Below are positions 27,327-36,549 of a DNA stretch of 64,000 nt, one piece after another (position 1 is the first letter of the stretch; every line of letters begins with the position of its first letter). The stretch is from Agromyces sp. SYSU T00194 (GTDB lineage Bacteria; Actinomycetota; Actinomycetes; Actinomycetales; Microbacteriaceae): NCBI RefSeq assembly GCF_040496035.1, contig NZ_JBEPJZ010000001.1, forward strand, positions 1,612,001 through 1,676,000, written 5' to 3'. Both the position numbers and the translations under genes were made by a program. A model generated the notes under the pieces. It saw only the letters and a program-made list of their open reading frames with translations. It was not told the origin of the DNA and did not search any database.

Positions 27327-27772
27327 CCGCCGCATCCGCCGCCGCACCCGCGACGCCCGACCTCGCCGCGCTCGCCGTGGGCGACGTGGTCGCCGAGCGC
27401 ACCGTGCCGATCACGCGCGACGCGCTCGTGCGCTACGCCGGGGCGTCCGGCGACTTCAACCCCATCCACTACCGCGACGACGTCGCCGCATCGGTCGGGC
27501 TGCCGGGCGTGCTCGCCCACGGCATGCTCACCATGGGCATCGCCGTGCAGCCGGTCGTCGACTGGGCGGGCGACCCCGGCCGCGTGGCCGACTACCAGGT
27601 GCGCTTCACGCGCCCCGTCGTGGTCGACCCCGCCGACGGCGCCGAGCTGTCGATCGTCGCGAAGGTCGGCCAGCTCGACGCCGAGGCGGGCACTGCGCGC
27701 ATCGACCTCACGGTGAGCGCCGCCGGGTCCACCGTGCTCGGCAAGGCCCAGGTGCAGGTGCGGCTGGCGTGA
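27323..27772 (+). CDS. MaoC-like (3R)-hydroxyacyl dehydratase subunit, HadB-type
   Basis: A 149-residue hotdog protein with the complete hydratase-2 motif SGDFNPIHYRDDVAASVG (catalytic Asp and His) and GVLAHGMLTMGIA. It is the catalytic partner of the preceding HadA-like subunit. Overlaps on both sides (ATGA with hadA, GTGA with murB) make the three genes one translational unit. Its presence next to murB in an organism not expected to make mycolic acids points to general fatty acid metabolism, which is inference. Confidence 0.85.
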   Translation: MTAASAAAPATPDLAALAVGDVVAERTVPITRDALVRYAGASGDFNPIHYRDDVAASVGLPGVLAHGMLTMGIAVQPVVDWAGDPGRVADYQVRFTRPVVVDPADGAELSIVAKVGQLDAEAGTARIDLTVSAAGSTVLGKAQVQVRLA

Positions 27773-28992
27773 CGGATGCCGCGACGTCATCGCCCGCGCA
27801 GGGCGGCGACGCCCTGCCGCTCAGCGAGCTGACGACGCTGCGCGTCGGCGGGCCGGCGGCGCGCATGGTGACCGCGACGACCGAGGACGAGCTCGTCGCG
27901 CTCGCCCGCGAGACGTGGGAGGCGGGCGGGCCGTGGCTCGCGCTCGGCGGCGGGTCGAACCTGCTCGTCGGCGACGACGGCGTGCCGGGCACGGTCATCC
28001 GCGTTGCGACCACGGGCATCGCGACCCGCGCCGGCGGCGAGCCGAACACCGTGCACCTGCGGGTGCAGGCCGGCGAGCGGTGGGACGACCTCGTCGCGTA
28101 CACGGTCTCCCGCGGCTGGTCGGGCATCGAGGCGCTGTCGGGCATCCCGGGCAGCGTCGGCGCGGCGCCCGTGCAGAACATCGGGGCGTACGGGCAGGAG
28201 CTCGTCTCCGTGCTCGTCGCGATCGACTTCCTCGAGGAGGACGCCGACGCGCCCCGTCGCATGACCGCCGACGAGCTCGAGCTCGGCTACCGCACGTCGG
28301 TGCTGAAGCAGGGCCTCCGCGGCATCGTCACCGCGGTCGAGCTCGAGCTGCACGACACGGCGCCCGAGCGCGACGTGCTGGGCGGCGCGCTCGGCGTGCC
28401 GATCGCCTACGCGCAGCTCGCGAACGCCCTCGGCGTGCAGCTCGGCGACCGCGTGCCGGTCGAGCAGGTGCGCTCCGCCGTGCTGGCACTGCGCGCCTCG
28501 AAGGGCATGGTGCTCGACCCCGACGACCACGACTCCTGGAGCGCCGGGTCGTTCTTCACCAACCCCATCGTCACCGAGCACGTCGCCCGCACGATGCCGT
28601 CGGACGCCCCGCGCTGGTACGTCGAGCCCGAGACGCCGCCCGAGGTGGTGCCGCTCACGGGCCTCGACGAGAGCCCGCTCGACCAGTTCCTCGCGCACCA
28701 GGCCGAGGCCGAGGCATCCGCCGCCGAACCCGACGCCGCCGAGCCCGCCGGCGAGGTGCAGGTGAAGCTCTCGGCCGCGTGGCTCATCGAGCACAGCGGC
28801 ATCCACCGCGGGTTCGCGCTGCCGGGCTCGCATGCGGCGGTCTCGAGCAGGCACACGCTGGCGCTGACCAACCGCGGCGGGGCGAGCGCCGACGAGCTCG
28901 TGCAGCTCGCGAGGTTCGTGCGCAGCCGCGTGCAGGCCGAGTTCGGCATCCTCCTGGAGCCGGAGCCCGTGCTCGTGGGCACCGAGCTCTGA
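27769..28992 (+). CDS. murB: UDP-N-acetylmuramate dehydrogenase
   Basis: A 407-residue flavoenzyme that reduces UDP-GlcNAc-enolpyruvate to UDP-MurNAc in peptidoglycan precursor synthesis. FAD-binding motifs LALGGGSNLLVGDDGVPGTV and LSGIPGSVGAAPVQNIGAYG are clear, with the catalytic serine in SWSAGSFFTNP and the C-terminal glutamate region ILLEPEPVLVG. An acidic Ala/Glu-rich insert of about 40 residues (around 300-330, EAEASAAEPDAAEPAGE) interrupts the C-terminal domain and is common in this bacterial group. Start is GTG 27769, overlapping the previous stop. Confidence 0.95.
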   Translation: MTDAATSSPAQGGDALPLSELTTLRVGGPAARMVTATTEDELVALARETWEAGGPWLALGGGSNLLVGDDGVPGTVIRVATTGIATRAGGEPNTVHLRVQAGERWDDLVAYTVSRGWSGIEALSGIPGSVGAAPVQNIGAYGQELVSVLVAIDFLEEDADAPRRMTADELELGYRTSVLKQGLRGIVTAVELELHDTAPERDVLGGALGVPIAYAQLANALGVQLGDRVPVEQVRSAVLALRASKGMVLDPDDHDSWSAGSFFTNPIVTEHVARTMPSDAPRWYVEPETPPEVVPLTGLDESPLDQFLAHQAEAEASAAEPDAAEPAGEVQVKLSAAWLIEHSGIHRGFALPGSHAAVSSRHTLALTNRGGASADELVQLARFVRSRVQAEFGILLEPEPVLVGTEL

Positions 28993-29048
28993 GCCCCGCG
29001 CGTGACGTCTCGCGTCCGGCCGGTAACGTGCCGGTCACACTCCGCCGG

Positions 29049-29054
29049 TAGCGT
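29049..29054 (+). promoter_or_regulatory. -10 box TAGCGT, leaderless start of ppc
   Basis: TAGCGT ends six bases before GTG 29061; no usable ribosome site precedes that codon. Confidence 0.5.
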
Positions 29055-29060
29055 CGAAGG

Positions 29061-31715
29061 GTGAGCACCATGGACACCGATACCCTGCAGTCCGGCCGCG
29101 CCCAGGCGACCGAGGCGGTCGATCGCGCGCTGCGCGCCGACGTCAGCCTCCTCGGGGAGCTGCTCGGACGCGTGCTGCGCGAGGCCGGCGGCGAAGCGCT
29201 GCTGGCCGACGTCGAGCACCTGCGCGGCCTCGTTATCCGCGCCTACGACGGCGACGCGACCGCCCTGGCCGACGCGGAGGCGTTCGTCGCCGGGCTCGAG
29301 ATGGAGCGTGCCGAACAGGTCGCCCGCGCGTTCACCGTGTACTTCCACCTCGCGAACCTCGCCGAGGAGCACCACCGTGTGCGCGTGCTGCGCGAGCGCC
29401 AGGCGGGTGGGGCGGATGCCGCGGCCGACTCGATCCCCGGCGCCCTGTCGCTGCTCGCGGAGGAGGTCGGCGACGACGAGGCGAACCGCCGGCTGCGCGA
29501 GCTGCGCTTCCACCCCGTCTTCACCGCGCACCCGACGGAGGCCCGGCGACGGGCGGTCGCCTCGGGCATCCGTCGCGTCGCCGACCAGCTCTCGAAGCTG
29601 CACCTCGCCGTCGACGGCACCCCGGCCCACGCCGAGTCCGAGCGGCGGATGCTGGAGGAGATCGACATCCTCTGGCGCACGTCGCCGCTGCGCATGACGC
29701 GGCCCACCCCGCTCGACGAGGTGCGCACGGTCATGAACGTGTTCGACCAGACGCTGTTCGAGGCCGTGCCGCGCGTCTACCGCCTGCTCGACGACGCGCT
29801 GCTCGGCCCCGACGCCGGCGCGCGCCCCGTGGCGGCCGTGCCGTTCCTGCGCCTGGGCACGTGGATCGCCGGCGACCGCGACGGCAACCCCTACGTCACC
29901 GCGTCGACCACCAAGGCCGCCGCCGCGATCGCGTCGGAGCACGTGCTGCTGGGCCTCGAGCGCGCCGCGACGCGCATCGGCCGCTCGCTCACGCTCGACT
30001 CCGGCGACACCCCGCCCGATGCCGCGCTCGCCGAGCTGTCGCGCCGGCAGCAGTCGCTCGCCGACGAGCTCGCCACCCAGATCGGCACCCGTGCCCCGAA
30101 CGAGCCGCACCGCAAGGCGCTGCTCGTCGTGGCCGAGCGCATCGCCGGCACGCGCCAGCGCGACGCCGACCTCGCGTACGGCGCGCCCGACGAGCTGCTC
30201 GCCGACCTCCGGGTCATCCAGGACTCGCTGGTCGCCGCCGGCGCCGCACGCAGCGCGAACGGCGAGCTGCAGCACCTCATCTGGCAGGTCGAGACGTTCG
30301 GTTTCCACCTCGCCGAGCTCGAGGTGCGCCAGCACTCGAAGGTGCACCGCGACGCGCTCGCCGACGTGCGATCGGGTGGCGGCCTGGCCGAGATGACCGA
30401 GGAGGTGCTGTCGGTCTACCGCACGATCGCCTCGCTGCAGCGCCGCTACGGCGTGAACGCCGCCCGCCGCTACATCGTGTCGTTCACGCAGTCGGCCGAT
30501 GACATCGCCAACGTCTTCGCGCTCGCCGAGGCCGCGCTCGGGCCCGACGAGCAGCCGGTGATCGACGCGATCCCGCTGTTCGAGACGTTCGCCGACCTCG
30601 ACGCGTCGACCGACATCCTCGACGCGATGATCGAGATCCCGCAGGTGCGGGCGCGCCTCGAGGCGACCGGTCGGCAGCTCGAGGTCATGCTCGGGTACTC
30701 CGACTCGTCGAAGGACGTCGGCCCGGTCTCGGCGACCCTCGCCCTGCACGACGCGCAGGCGCGCATCGCGGCCTGGGCCGAGCGCAACGACATCGAGCTC
30801 ACCCTGTTCCACGGTCGCGGCGGTGCGCTCGGCCGCGGCGGCGGTCCGGCCAACGAGGCCGTGCTCGCCCAGCCGCCCGGCTCGGTGCAGGGCCGCTTCA
30901 AGCTCACCGAGCAGGGCGAGGTCATCTTCGCCCACTACGGCGACCCGACCATCGCGGTGCGGCACATCGAGCAGATGGCCGCGGCTACGCTGCTCGCGTC
31001 GAGCCCCGCGAACGAGCGGCGGAACGCCACCGCGAAGGCCGACTTCGAGCCGCTCGCCGCCGACCTCGACCGGGTCTCGCGCAAGCGCTTCTTCGACCTG
31101 GTGAAGGCCGAGGGCTTCGCCCCGTGGTTCGCGCAGGTCACGCCGATGGAGGAGGTCGGCCTGCTCGCGCTCGGCTCGCGGCCCGCACGCCGCGGCCTGT
31201 CGGTCGAGTCGCTCGAGGACCTGCGGGCCATCCCGTGGGTGTTCTCGTGGACGCAGGCGCGCATCAACCTCACGGGCTGGTTCGGGCTCGGCGCGGCGCT
31301 CGCCGCGATCGAGGACGACGCCGTGCTCCGCGACGCGTACGAGCGCTGGCCGCTGTTCCACTCGATGATCTCGAACGTGGAGATGTCGCTCGCGAAGACC
31401 GACCGGCGCCTCGCCGAGCGCTACCTCGCCCTGGGCGATCGCGACGACCTCGCCGCGCTCGTGCTCGACGAGATGGATCTCACCCGCGCGCAGGTGCTGC
31501 GCGTGAGCGGCAACGATGCGCTGCTCGAGGACCGCCCCGTGCTCGGTCGCGCGGTGCGCCTGCGCAGTCCCTACGTCGACGCCCTCTCGCTGCTGCAGCT
31601 GCGCGCATTGCGCGCGGTGCGCCAGGAGGAGGAGCGCGACCCGACCGACGAGCACCACCGCCTGCTGCTGCTCGCCGTGAACGGCATCGCGGCGGGCCTG
31701 CAGAACACGGGCTGA
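29061..31715 (+). CDS. ppc: Phosphoenolpyruvate carboxylase
   Basis: An 884-residue cytosolic enzyme converting phosphoenolpyruvate and bicarbonate to oxaloacetate, refilling the TCA cycle. Signature motifs: FTAHPTEARRR with catalytic His157, the LEVMLGYSDSSKDVGP region, the glycine-rich FHGRGGALGRGGGPANEAVL, and the extreme C-terminus NGIAAGLQNTG that binds the inhibitor aspartate. Length is within the usual 880-930. It has its own leaderless promoter after murB. Nearby aspartate aminotransferase (46-47.5 kb) would use the oxaloacetate. Confidence 0.97.
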   Translation: MSTMDTDTLQSGRAQATEAVDRALRADVSLLGELLGRVLREAGGEALLADVEHLRGLVIRAYDGDATALADAEAFVAGLEMERAEQVARAFTVYFHLANLAEEHHRVRVLRERQAGGADAAADSIPGALSLLAEEVGDDEANRRLRELRFHPVFTAHPTEARRRAVASGIRRVADQLSKLHLAVDGTPAHAESERRMLEEIDILWRTSPLRMTRPTPLDEVRTVMNVFDQTLFEAVPRVYRLLDDALLGPDAGARPVAAVPFLRLGTWIAGDRDGNPYVTASTTKAAAAIASEHVLLGLERAATRIGRSLTLDSGDTPPDAALAELSRRQQSLADELATQIGTRAPNEPHRKALLVVAERIAGTRQRDADLAYGAPDELLADLRVIQDSLVAAGAARSANGELQHLIWQVETFGFHLAELEVRQHSKVHRDALADVRSGGGLAEMTEEVLSVYRTIASLQRRYGVNAARRYIVSFTQSADDIANVFALAEAALGPDEQPVIDAIPLFETFADLDASTDILDAMIEIPQVRARLEATGRQLEVMLGYSDSSKDVGPVSATLALHDAQARIAAWAERNDIELTLFHGRGGALGRGGGPANEAVLAQPPGSVQGRFKLTEQGEVIFAHYGDPTIAVRHIEQMAAATLLASSPANERRNATAKADFEPLAADLDRVSRKRFFDLVKAEGFAPWFAQVTPMEEVGLLALGSRPARRGLSVESLEDLRAIPWVFSWTQARINLTGWFGLGAALAAIEDDAVLRDAYERWPLFHSMISNVEMSLAKTDRRLAERYLALGDRDDLAALVLDEMDLTRAQVLRVSGNDALLEDRPVLGRAVRLRSPYVDALSLLQLRALRAVRQEEERDPTDEHHRLLLLAVNGIAAGLQNTG

Positions 31716-31741
31716 GCCGCGCCGAGGGACCGACCACGGGG

Positions 31742-31790
31742 TCGACCACGGGCCGATCCGCCCGCCGTGGCTCGACGACGGGCCGATCCG
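31742..31790. repeat. Short direct repeat TCGAC(C/G)ACGGGCCGATCCG
   Basis: Two 19-base copies at 31742-31760 and 31772-31790 differ at one base and are spaced 30 bases start to start, in the gap after ppc. They may be remnants of duplication or part of a weak terminator; nothing else is visible in this gap apart from the ribosome site of the next gene. Confidence 0.6.
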
Positions 31791-31837
31791 GTGTGGACAG
31801 TCCCGTTCCTGTCACCCGAATGGGGGAGGATGGCCGG

Positions 31838-33190
31838 GTGCCCGTGACACTCCGCCTGCCCCTGCTCCGCTCGCCGATGGTCTGGTTCGCCGCGATCCTG
31901 CTCGGGTTCGTCCTGGGCCTGCTCGTTCCGGGCAATCGGTTCATCGTCGTGCCGCTCCTCGTCGCCGCCGTGCTCGCCGCCGCCGCGCTCGTCGTGCGCG
32001 TGCTGTTCCCGCCGGTCGTGATCGACCTGGAGCGTCACCTGGTGCGACTGGGCAGCGCCGAGGTGTCGATCGCCACGATCGATCGGGTGACCCGGCGCGC
32101 GGAGATCTCACCGAGCGCGGCGTACCTCACCTATCGCCTCCACTCCTCCGACGGCCCGTCCGCCCGCGTGCTGGTGGCCGGGCGACCGCTCCGCGGCCTC
32201 GACGAGTCGGGTGCCCGCGCCCTTCGCGAGGTGATCGCGCTCGCGCCGATCGCCGTGCCCGACGACGGCGGGCTCACCGACCGGCAGGCCGCGATCGCCG
32301 CGAACCTCCAGGGCGACCGTGGTGCGCACCCCGCGGGTCGCGAGCTCCTCCTCGCCGAGCTGGACGAGCTGATCGGCACCGCCGACGACGCGGGCGATCC
32401 CGGTGCGCCCGTCCCGGACGCGCGGAGGGAGCCCGCTGCGGCGCCGACGGTGGACCCGGCCGAGGCCCGACGCGCCGTCACCGAACCGGGACCCGTGCCG
32501 GAGCCCGATCCCGAGCCCGTGCCCGAGGAGCACCTCGCCGACCTCGACGCCGACGAGGCCGATGCGCGGAGCACCATCGCGGCGCTGTCGCCCGCGCCGA
32601 CCCGCGCCCTGGTGGTCGGCGTGCTCGTCGTCGTGCTGGGGGCGCTCGCCTTCGCGGGCGGGCTGATCGCGGGGGTCGTCGTCGAGACCACGACGGGAGC
32701 GCGCACCGAGGGCGGCACCCACGCGGCGGTCGTCGGCTGGGTGCTCGCCGGGCTCGTCGCGGGGCTCGCGGGAACGCTGTCGTGGAGCATCGGCGCCGAC
32801 CTCCGCGCCGTGCAGCGTCGTCGCGCGGCGGCCGCGTGGCTGGCGGCGGCCGACCCCGCACGTCGCGAACGGGGCCTCGCGCGCGCGTTCTGGCCGGCCG
32901 AGGCGGATGCCGCCAACCGCACCATCGCGATCGGCTGGTTCAGCGGCCTCGTCATCGCGCTGCTCGCCGCGCTCGCGCTCATCGTCCTCCTGATCGAGGG
33001 CGAGTACCCCGGCATCGCGTTCGGCGCGTTCGCCGTCGCCGTCGTCGCCGGGGTCGCCGGCGTCGGCGGCTGGATCATCGCGCGCCGGCGGAGGTCGGCC
33101 GCAGCGGCGCGGCTCGCGGTGCTCATCGACCGGCGCATCCGGCTCGAGCAGTCGCTGGTCGAGCAGGCGTCGGGCGCCGACGGCGCGTAG
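31838..33190 (+). CDS. Polytopic membrane protein of unknown function
   Basis: A 450-residue protein I cannot assign to a family. Two N-terminal helices (MVWFAAILLGFVLGLLVPGN and FIVVPLLVAAVLAAAALVVR) are followed by a soluble beta-rich stretch (VVIDLERHLVRLGSAEVSIA to about residue 140), a Pro/Glu-rich linker (PEPDPEPVPEEHLADLDADE), and four C-terminal helices arranged as two hairpins with a charged loop between (RAVQRRRAAAAWLAAADPAR). The soluble stretch resembles the PH-like region of bacterial membrane proteins, but this is weak. GTG 31838 is preferred since GGGGAGGA lies seven bases upstream; ATG 31820 overlaps that site. Confidence 0.7.
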   Translation: MPVTLRLPLLRSPMVWFAAILLGFVLGLLVPGNRFIVVPLLVAAVLAAAALVVRVLFPPVVIDLERHLVRLGSAEVSIATIDRVTRRAEISPSAAYLTYRLHSSDGPSARVLVAGRPLRGLDESGARALREVIALAPIAVPDDGGLTDRQAAIAANLQGDRGAHPAGRELLLAELDELIGTADDAGDPGAPVPDARREPAAAPTVDPAEARRAVTEPGPVPEPDPEPVPEEHLADLDADEADARSTIAALSPAPTRALVVGVLVVVLGALAFAGGLIAGVVVETTTGARTEGGTHAAVVGWVLAGLVAGLAGTLSWSIGADLRAVQRRRAAAAWLAAADPARRERGLARAFWPAEADAANRTIAIGWFSGLVIALLAALALIVLLIEGEYPGIAFGAFAVAVVAGVAGVGGWIIARRRRSAAAARLAVLIDRRIRLEQSLVEQASGADGA

Positions 33191-33302
33191 CCCTCGCTGG
33201 CTCGTGCCGCGGTCGTGGCGCGGGCGCGTCCCGGGGTCGGCACGCGCACGTTCCGGACGGAGCATGCGTGGGCATCGATGTGCGCTCATGTGAGCAGCCG
33301 GG

Positions 33303-33308
33303 TAGGGT
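33303..33308 (+). promoter_or_regulatory. -10 box TAGGGT, leaderless start of the next gene
   Basis: TAGGGT ends seven bases before GTG 33316. Confidence 0.45.
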
Positions 33309-33315
33309 GCCTCGG

Positions 33316-33759
33316 GTGATCCCCCAGCACTGGCAGCCCCACCACCGTTCCAACGACGACGAACTCGTCGGCTACCTCGCACCCGTCGACGGTGTCTCCC
33401 GCATGACGAGCGTCGACGAGGAGGGGCCGGTCGTCGCGATGACACTCGTGGGCACCGCGCTCGGCGAGGTCACGGGGCCGGGGGTGGCGCGCATGGCGCT
33501 CGATGCGCACGGCCTCGACGTGCTCGACGCGCGCTGGTGGTGCCGACTGCCCGAGTCGCTCGACCGGGAGCGCCTCGACGCCGCGGAGCCCGAGGACGCC
33601 TGGGAGTGGCGACCGGTCGTCATCGCCGAGTCGGGCACCGAGGAGTGCGTCGTTCGGCTCGCCTATCCCGGTGACGACGAGGCCGAGGCGTCCGCGGTGC
33701 TGCCCGTGCCTGCAGCGGGCCTGCTGCGGGCCGACCAGCCCGACCCCGAGTACGCCTGA
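33316..33759 (+). CDS. Hypothetical protein, 147 aa
   Basis: A soluble acidic protein beginning VIPQHWQPHHRSNDDELVGY with no family I recognise. It looks beta-rich with a conserved-looking LDVLDARWWCRLPESLD segment and an acidic C-terminus. GTG 33316 is chosen from the TAGGGT box; GTG 33307 would add three residues. Third-position GC is high across the frame, so it is coding. It stands between a membrane protein gene and a thioesterase gene, both on the same strand with their own promoters. Confidence 0.7.
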   Translation: MIPQHWQPHHRSNDDELVGYLAPVDGVSRMTSVDEEGPVVAMTLVGTALGEVTGPGVARMALDAHGLDVLDARWWCRLPESLDRERLDAAEPEDAWEWRPVVIAESGTEECVVRLAYPGDDEAEASAVLPVPAAGLLRADQPDPEYA

Positions 33760-33783
33760 CCCGGATTCGGTACGCCGAGCCAC

Positions 33784-33789
33784 TACCGT
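33784..33789 (+). promoter_or_regulatory. -10 box TACCGT, leaderless start of the thioesterase gene
   Basis: TACCGT ends six bases before ATG 33796. Confidence 0.45.
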
Positions 33790-33795
33790 GGTCGC

Positions 33796-34308
33796 ATGAC
33801 CCACGAGGCATGGCCCACCGAACATGCGACCCTCGAGTGGGCCGATCCCGCGATCGGCCTCGCGTCGCTGCCCGAGCTGAGCGGGTTCGACTACCTCGAG
33901 GGCATCCGGGCCGGGCGCATTCCGCCGCCGCCCATGGCCGCGACGATGGCCATGGACCTCCGCCTGGTGGGGGAGGGCACCGTGGAGTTCGACGTGACCC
34001 CGCACGCGCGGCACCTGAACCCGCTTGGCGTGGTGCACGGCGGCCTGGCCTGCACCGTGCTCGACACGGTCGCCGGATGCGCGGGCCAGACCACGCTCCC
34101 CGCAGGCGTCGGCTACACCTCGATCGACCTGCAGGTCGGCTACCTGCGCCCGATCATGCCGACGACCGAGCCGTTGCGCGCGGTGGGCCGCGTGGTCAAG
34201 GGCGGCCGCCGCGTCATCTTCACCGAGGCCGAGCTGTTCGACCCCGCCGGCGACGCCCTCGCCACGGCGACGAGCAGCCTGCTGGTCATCGACCGCCGCG
34301 GGAACTGA
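33796..34308 (+). CDS. PaaI-family hotdog thioesterase
   Basis: A 170-residue acyl-CoA thioesterase-like protein. The hotdog core is seen in NPLGVVHGGLACTVLDTVAG (HGG plus the helix with Asp) and YTSIDLQVGYLRPIMP. An N-terminal extension of about 50 residues (FDYLEGIRAGRIPPPPMAAT) matches the PaaI subgroup with the GIRAGRIPPPP segment. It hydrolyses acyl- or aryl-CoA thioesters; the natural substrate is unknown. Its last 23 bases overlap the convergent PAP2-kinase gene. Confidence 0.85.
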   Translation: MTHEAWPTEHATLEWADPAIGLASLPELSGFDYLEGIRAGRIPPPPMAATMAMDLRLVGEGTVEFDVTPHARHLNPLGVVHGGLACTVLDTVAGCAGQTTLPAGVGYTSIDLQVGYLRPIMPTTEPLRAVGRVVKGGRRVIFTEAELFDPAGDALATATSSLLVIDRRGN

Positions 34309-35905
34309 CGGCGGAGCCGTCGGCCTGGCGGGTGCGCGCGTACACCCGCAGTTCCCCCGGCAGCACGCGGATGCGCGTGCGGTACGACCGCGGCGCGGGC
34401 AGCAGGTCGGCGCCGGGCAGCGCCGCGCCCGGGTCCTCGGCGACCTCGCCGTCGTGCGCGAAGCCGTGCGGTCGGCCGGGCGCCGGGAAGACGTCGACCA
34501 CGAGCTCGCGCGCGTCGAACGCCTCGATCTGCTCGGGCAGCAGGCGGAGGGTGCGCAGCACCGCGCTCGTGCGCCGGCCGAAGGAGAGCGACGCGACCGC
34601 GCCGGTGCGCGTGCCGGCGCGCAGGATGCGCACGCCGAGCGCGCCGTCGGCGAGGCGGTGTCGCGCGAGCGGCGCCAGCGTGACGGGGTCGCTGCCGCCC
34701 ACGCTCGTGAAGAGCGTCCAGACCCGCATCGGCCGCCCGTCGACCTCGAGCGCGATCGGCTCGGCGCGGCCGAGCACCTTCCATGCGGCGACCAGGGCCG
34801 CCGGCCACTTGCCGATCGCCGGCTCCCGCCGCTCGCGCTCGAGCACGAAGCCCGGGTAGATGCCGACCGAGGCGGAGTTCAGCACCGTGACGGGTGACTC
34901 GTCGGCAAACGTCAGCTCGGCGGCATCCGTGCGCACCCCCGTGCCGGCCTGCACCGCGTCGATCGCGTCGGCCGCCGAGTCGAGCCCGGCCGCGCGGGCG
35001 AAGTGGTTGAACGTGCCGCCGGGCACGACGAGCAGCGGCAGGCCGGTGCGCCGGGCGATGCCCGCGACGCGCGCGACCGTGCCGTCGCCGCCGACCACGC
35101 CGAGGATGCGCGGCGGGGCGTCGCCCGCGAGGGCCGCGTCGACGGCGGGGTCGAGGTCGTCCACCCGGTCGAGCTCGAGCAGCGTCGCGTCGGGCAGCCG
35201 CCGGGTCAGCGCCCGCACCGGGTCGGCGCGGACGACCGCCCGCCCCGACGACGGGTTCACGACGACCAGCACGCCCTCGCCCGTGGGCGACGCGGGCAGG
35301 TCGACGCGCGGGCCGTGCGCCACGGGCGGCGCGGGCGCCGGTCGCGGTGGCACGACGAGCCCGCCGATCAGCGCGAGCCCCGCCCCGATGCCGACGCCCG
35401 CGACCACGTCGGAGAGCCAGTGGGCGCCGGTGTGCAGCCGCGAGTAGGCGACGGATGCCGCGACCGGCGCGATGGCGAGCCCCGCGCGCGGCGCCTCCAG
35501 TGCGACGCCCGTCGCGAACGCCGCGGCGCTCGCCGAGTGCCCCGACGGGAACGACGCCGACGTGGGTTGCGCGGCCAGCCGCCGCCCGACCGGGATGTCC
35601 TTCAGCAGCTGCCGCTCGCCGCCGAACACCTGCTTGCCGACGAGGTTCGCGACCGTGCTCGCCGCCGCGAGCGAGAGCACCCCGCGCAGGGCCGCCCGGC
35701 GGCGCCCGAAGATCGCGAGCCCCGCCGCGATCGCGAACCACAGCCGCCCGCGATCGGCCGCGTGCGACAGCCGCACCCAGGCCCGGTCGGCCGCCGGGTG
35801 CGCATGGCTGCGGTTCAGCCGCGCGGCGAACCGCGAGTCGGCCCGGCGGATCGACCGCGGGATGAGCCGCACGCGGCGGATCTCCGAGCGCAGGGACCCG
35901 CTCAC
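34286..35905 (-). CDS. PAP2 phosphatase-diacylglycerol kinase fusion protein
   Basis: A 539-residue bifunctional lipid enzyme. Residues about 45-185 are a membrane-embedded PAP2 phosphatase with PSGHSASAAAF (120-130) and SRLHTGAHWLSD (155-166) carrying the catalytic histidines. Residues about 205-520 are a DAGK/sphingosine-kinase-like catalytic domain with VVVNPSSGRA (214-223), GGDGT (272-276) and VPGGTFNHFARA (294-305). One half removes and the other adds a phosphate on lipid-type substrates, suggesting a phosphatidate/diacylglycerol or polyprenyl-phosphate cycle. It is the last gene of a five-gene operon, starting with GTG 35905 in overlap with the response regulator stop. Confidence 0.9.
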   Translation of the reverse strand: MSGSLRSEIRRVRLIPRSIRRADSRFAARLNRSHAHPAADRAWVRLSHAADRGRLWFAIAAGLAIFGRRRAALRGVLSLAAASTVANLVGKQVFGGERQLLKDIPVGRRLAAQPTSASFPSGHSASAAAFATGVALEAPRAGLAIAPVAASVAYSRLHTGAHWLSDVVAGVGIGAGLALIGGLVVPPRPAPAPPVAHGPRVDLPASPTGEGVLVVVNPSSGRAVVRADPVRALTRRLPDATLLELDRVDDLDPAVDAALAGDAPPRILGVVGGDGTVARVAGIARRTGLPLLVVPGGTFNHFARAAGLDSAADAIDAVQAGTGVRTDAAELTFADESPVTVLNSASVGIYPGFVLERERREPAIGKWPAALVAAWKVLGRAEPIALEVDGRPMRVWTLFTSVGGSDPVTLAPLARHRLADGALGVRILRAGTRTGAVASLSFGRRTSAVLRTLRLLPEQIEAFDARELVVDVFPAPGRPHGFAHDGEVAEDPGAALPGADLLPAPRSYRTRIRVLPGELRVYARTRQADGSAVSSRGGR

Positions 35906-36549
35906 AGGAGGCCCAGCTCCATGGCGCGCGTGACCGCGCGGGTGCGGTCGGAGACGTCGAGCTTCTCGAAGACGTGCTGCAGGTGGGTCTTCACGGTGGC
36001 CTCGCCGATGAACAGCTCGGCGGCGATCGCGGGGTTGCTGCGGCCGTCCGCGACGAGGCGCAGCACCTCGAGCTCGCGCGGTGAGAGCGCGGGCGGGTCG
36101 GATGCCGCGGGGCCGGCGCCCGTGCGCACGCGGGCCACGAGCTTGGCGGCGATCGAGGGTGCCAGCACGGTCTCGCCGGCGGCGACGGCGCGCACGCCCG
36201 CGACGATCTCGTCCTGCGGGGCGGCCTTCAGCAGGTAGCCCGAGGCGCCGGCCTCGATCGCGCCGATGATGTGATCGTCGGTCTCGTAGGTCGTGAGCAC
36301 GAGCACCCGGGTCGCCGCGCCCGTGTCGGCCGCTGCCGCGAGGATGCGCTCGGTCGCCCCGGCGCCGTCGAGGCCGGGCATGCGCAGGTCCATGAGCACG
36401 AGATCGGGGGCGTGCTCCGCCGCGAGGCGCACCGCCTCGAGCCCGTCCGACGCCTCGCCGACGACCTCGACGTCGTCGAGTGCGGCGAGCATGCCGGCGA
36501 GTCCGCCGCGCACGATGGGGTGGTCGTCGGCCACCAGGATGCGGATCAC
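35902..36549 (-). CDS. NarL/LuxR-family response regulator
   Basis: A 215-residue two-component regulator. The receiver domain shows the acidic pair in VADDHPIVRGG, the phosphoacceptor Asp in LVLMDLRMPGLDG (about residue 53), Thr in VLTTYETDD and Lys in GYLLKAAP. The C-terminal LuxR helix-turn-helix is LSPRELEVLRLVADGRSNPA followed by GEATVKTHLQHVFEKLDVSDR. GTG 36549 overlaps the kinase stop (GTGA), and its stop overlaps the next gene. It is expected to be phosphorylated by the upstream kinase and to control this or a related membrane-transport operon. Confidence 0.94.
   Translation of the reverse strand: MIRILVADDHPIVRGGLAGMLAALDDVEVVGEASDGLEAVRLAAEHAPDLVLMDLRMPGLDGAGATERILAAAADTGAATRVLVLTTYETDDHIIGAIEAGASGYLLKAAPQDEIVAGVRAVAAGETVLAPSIAAKLVARVRTGAGPAASDPPALSPRELEVLRLVADGRSNPAIAAELFIGEATVKTHLQHVFEKLDVSDRTRAVTRAMELGLL

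Noticed and set aside
31842..33190. Possible PH-domain membrane protein of a named family
   Set aside because: The soluble segment shows a suggestive beta pattern but no motif I can match with confidence, so only membrane topology is reported.
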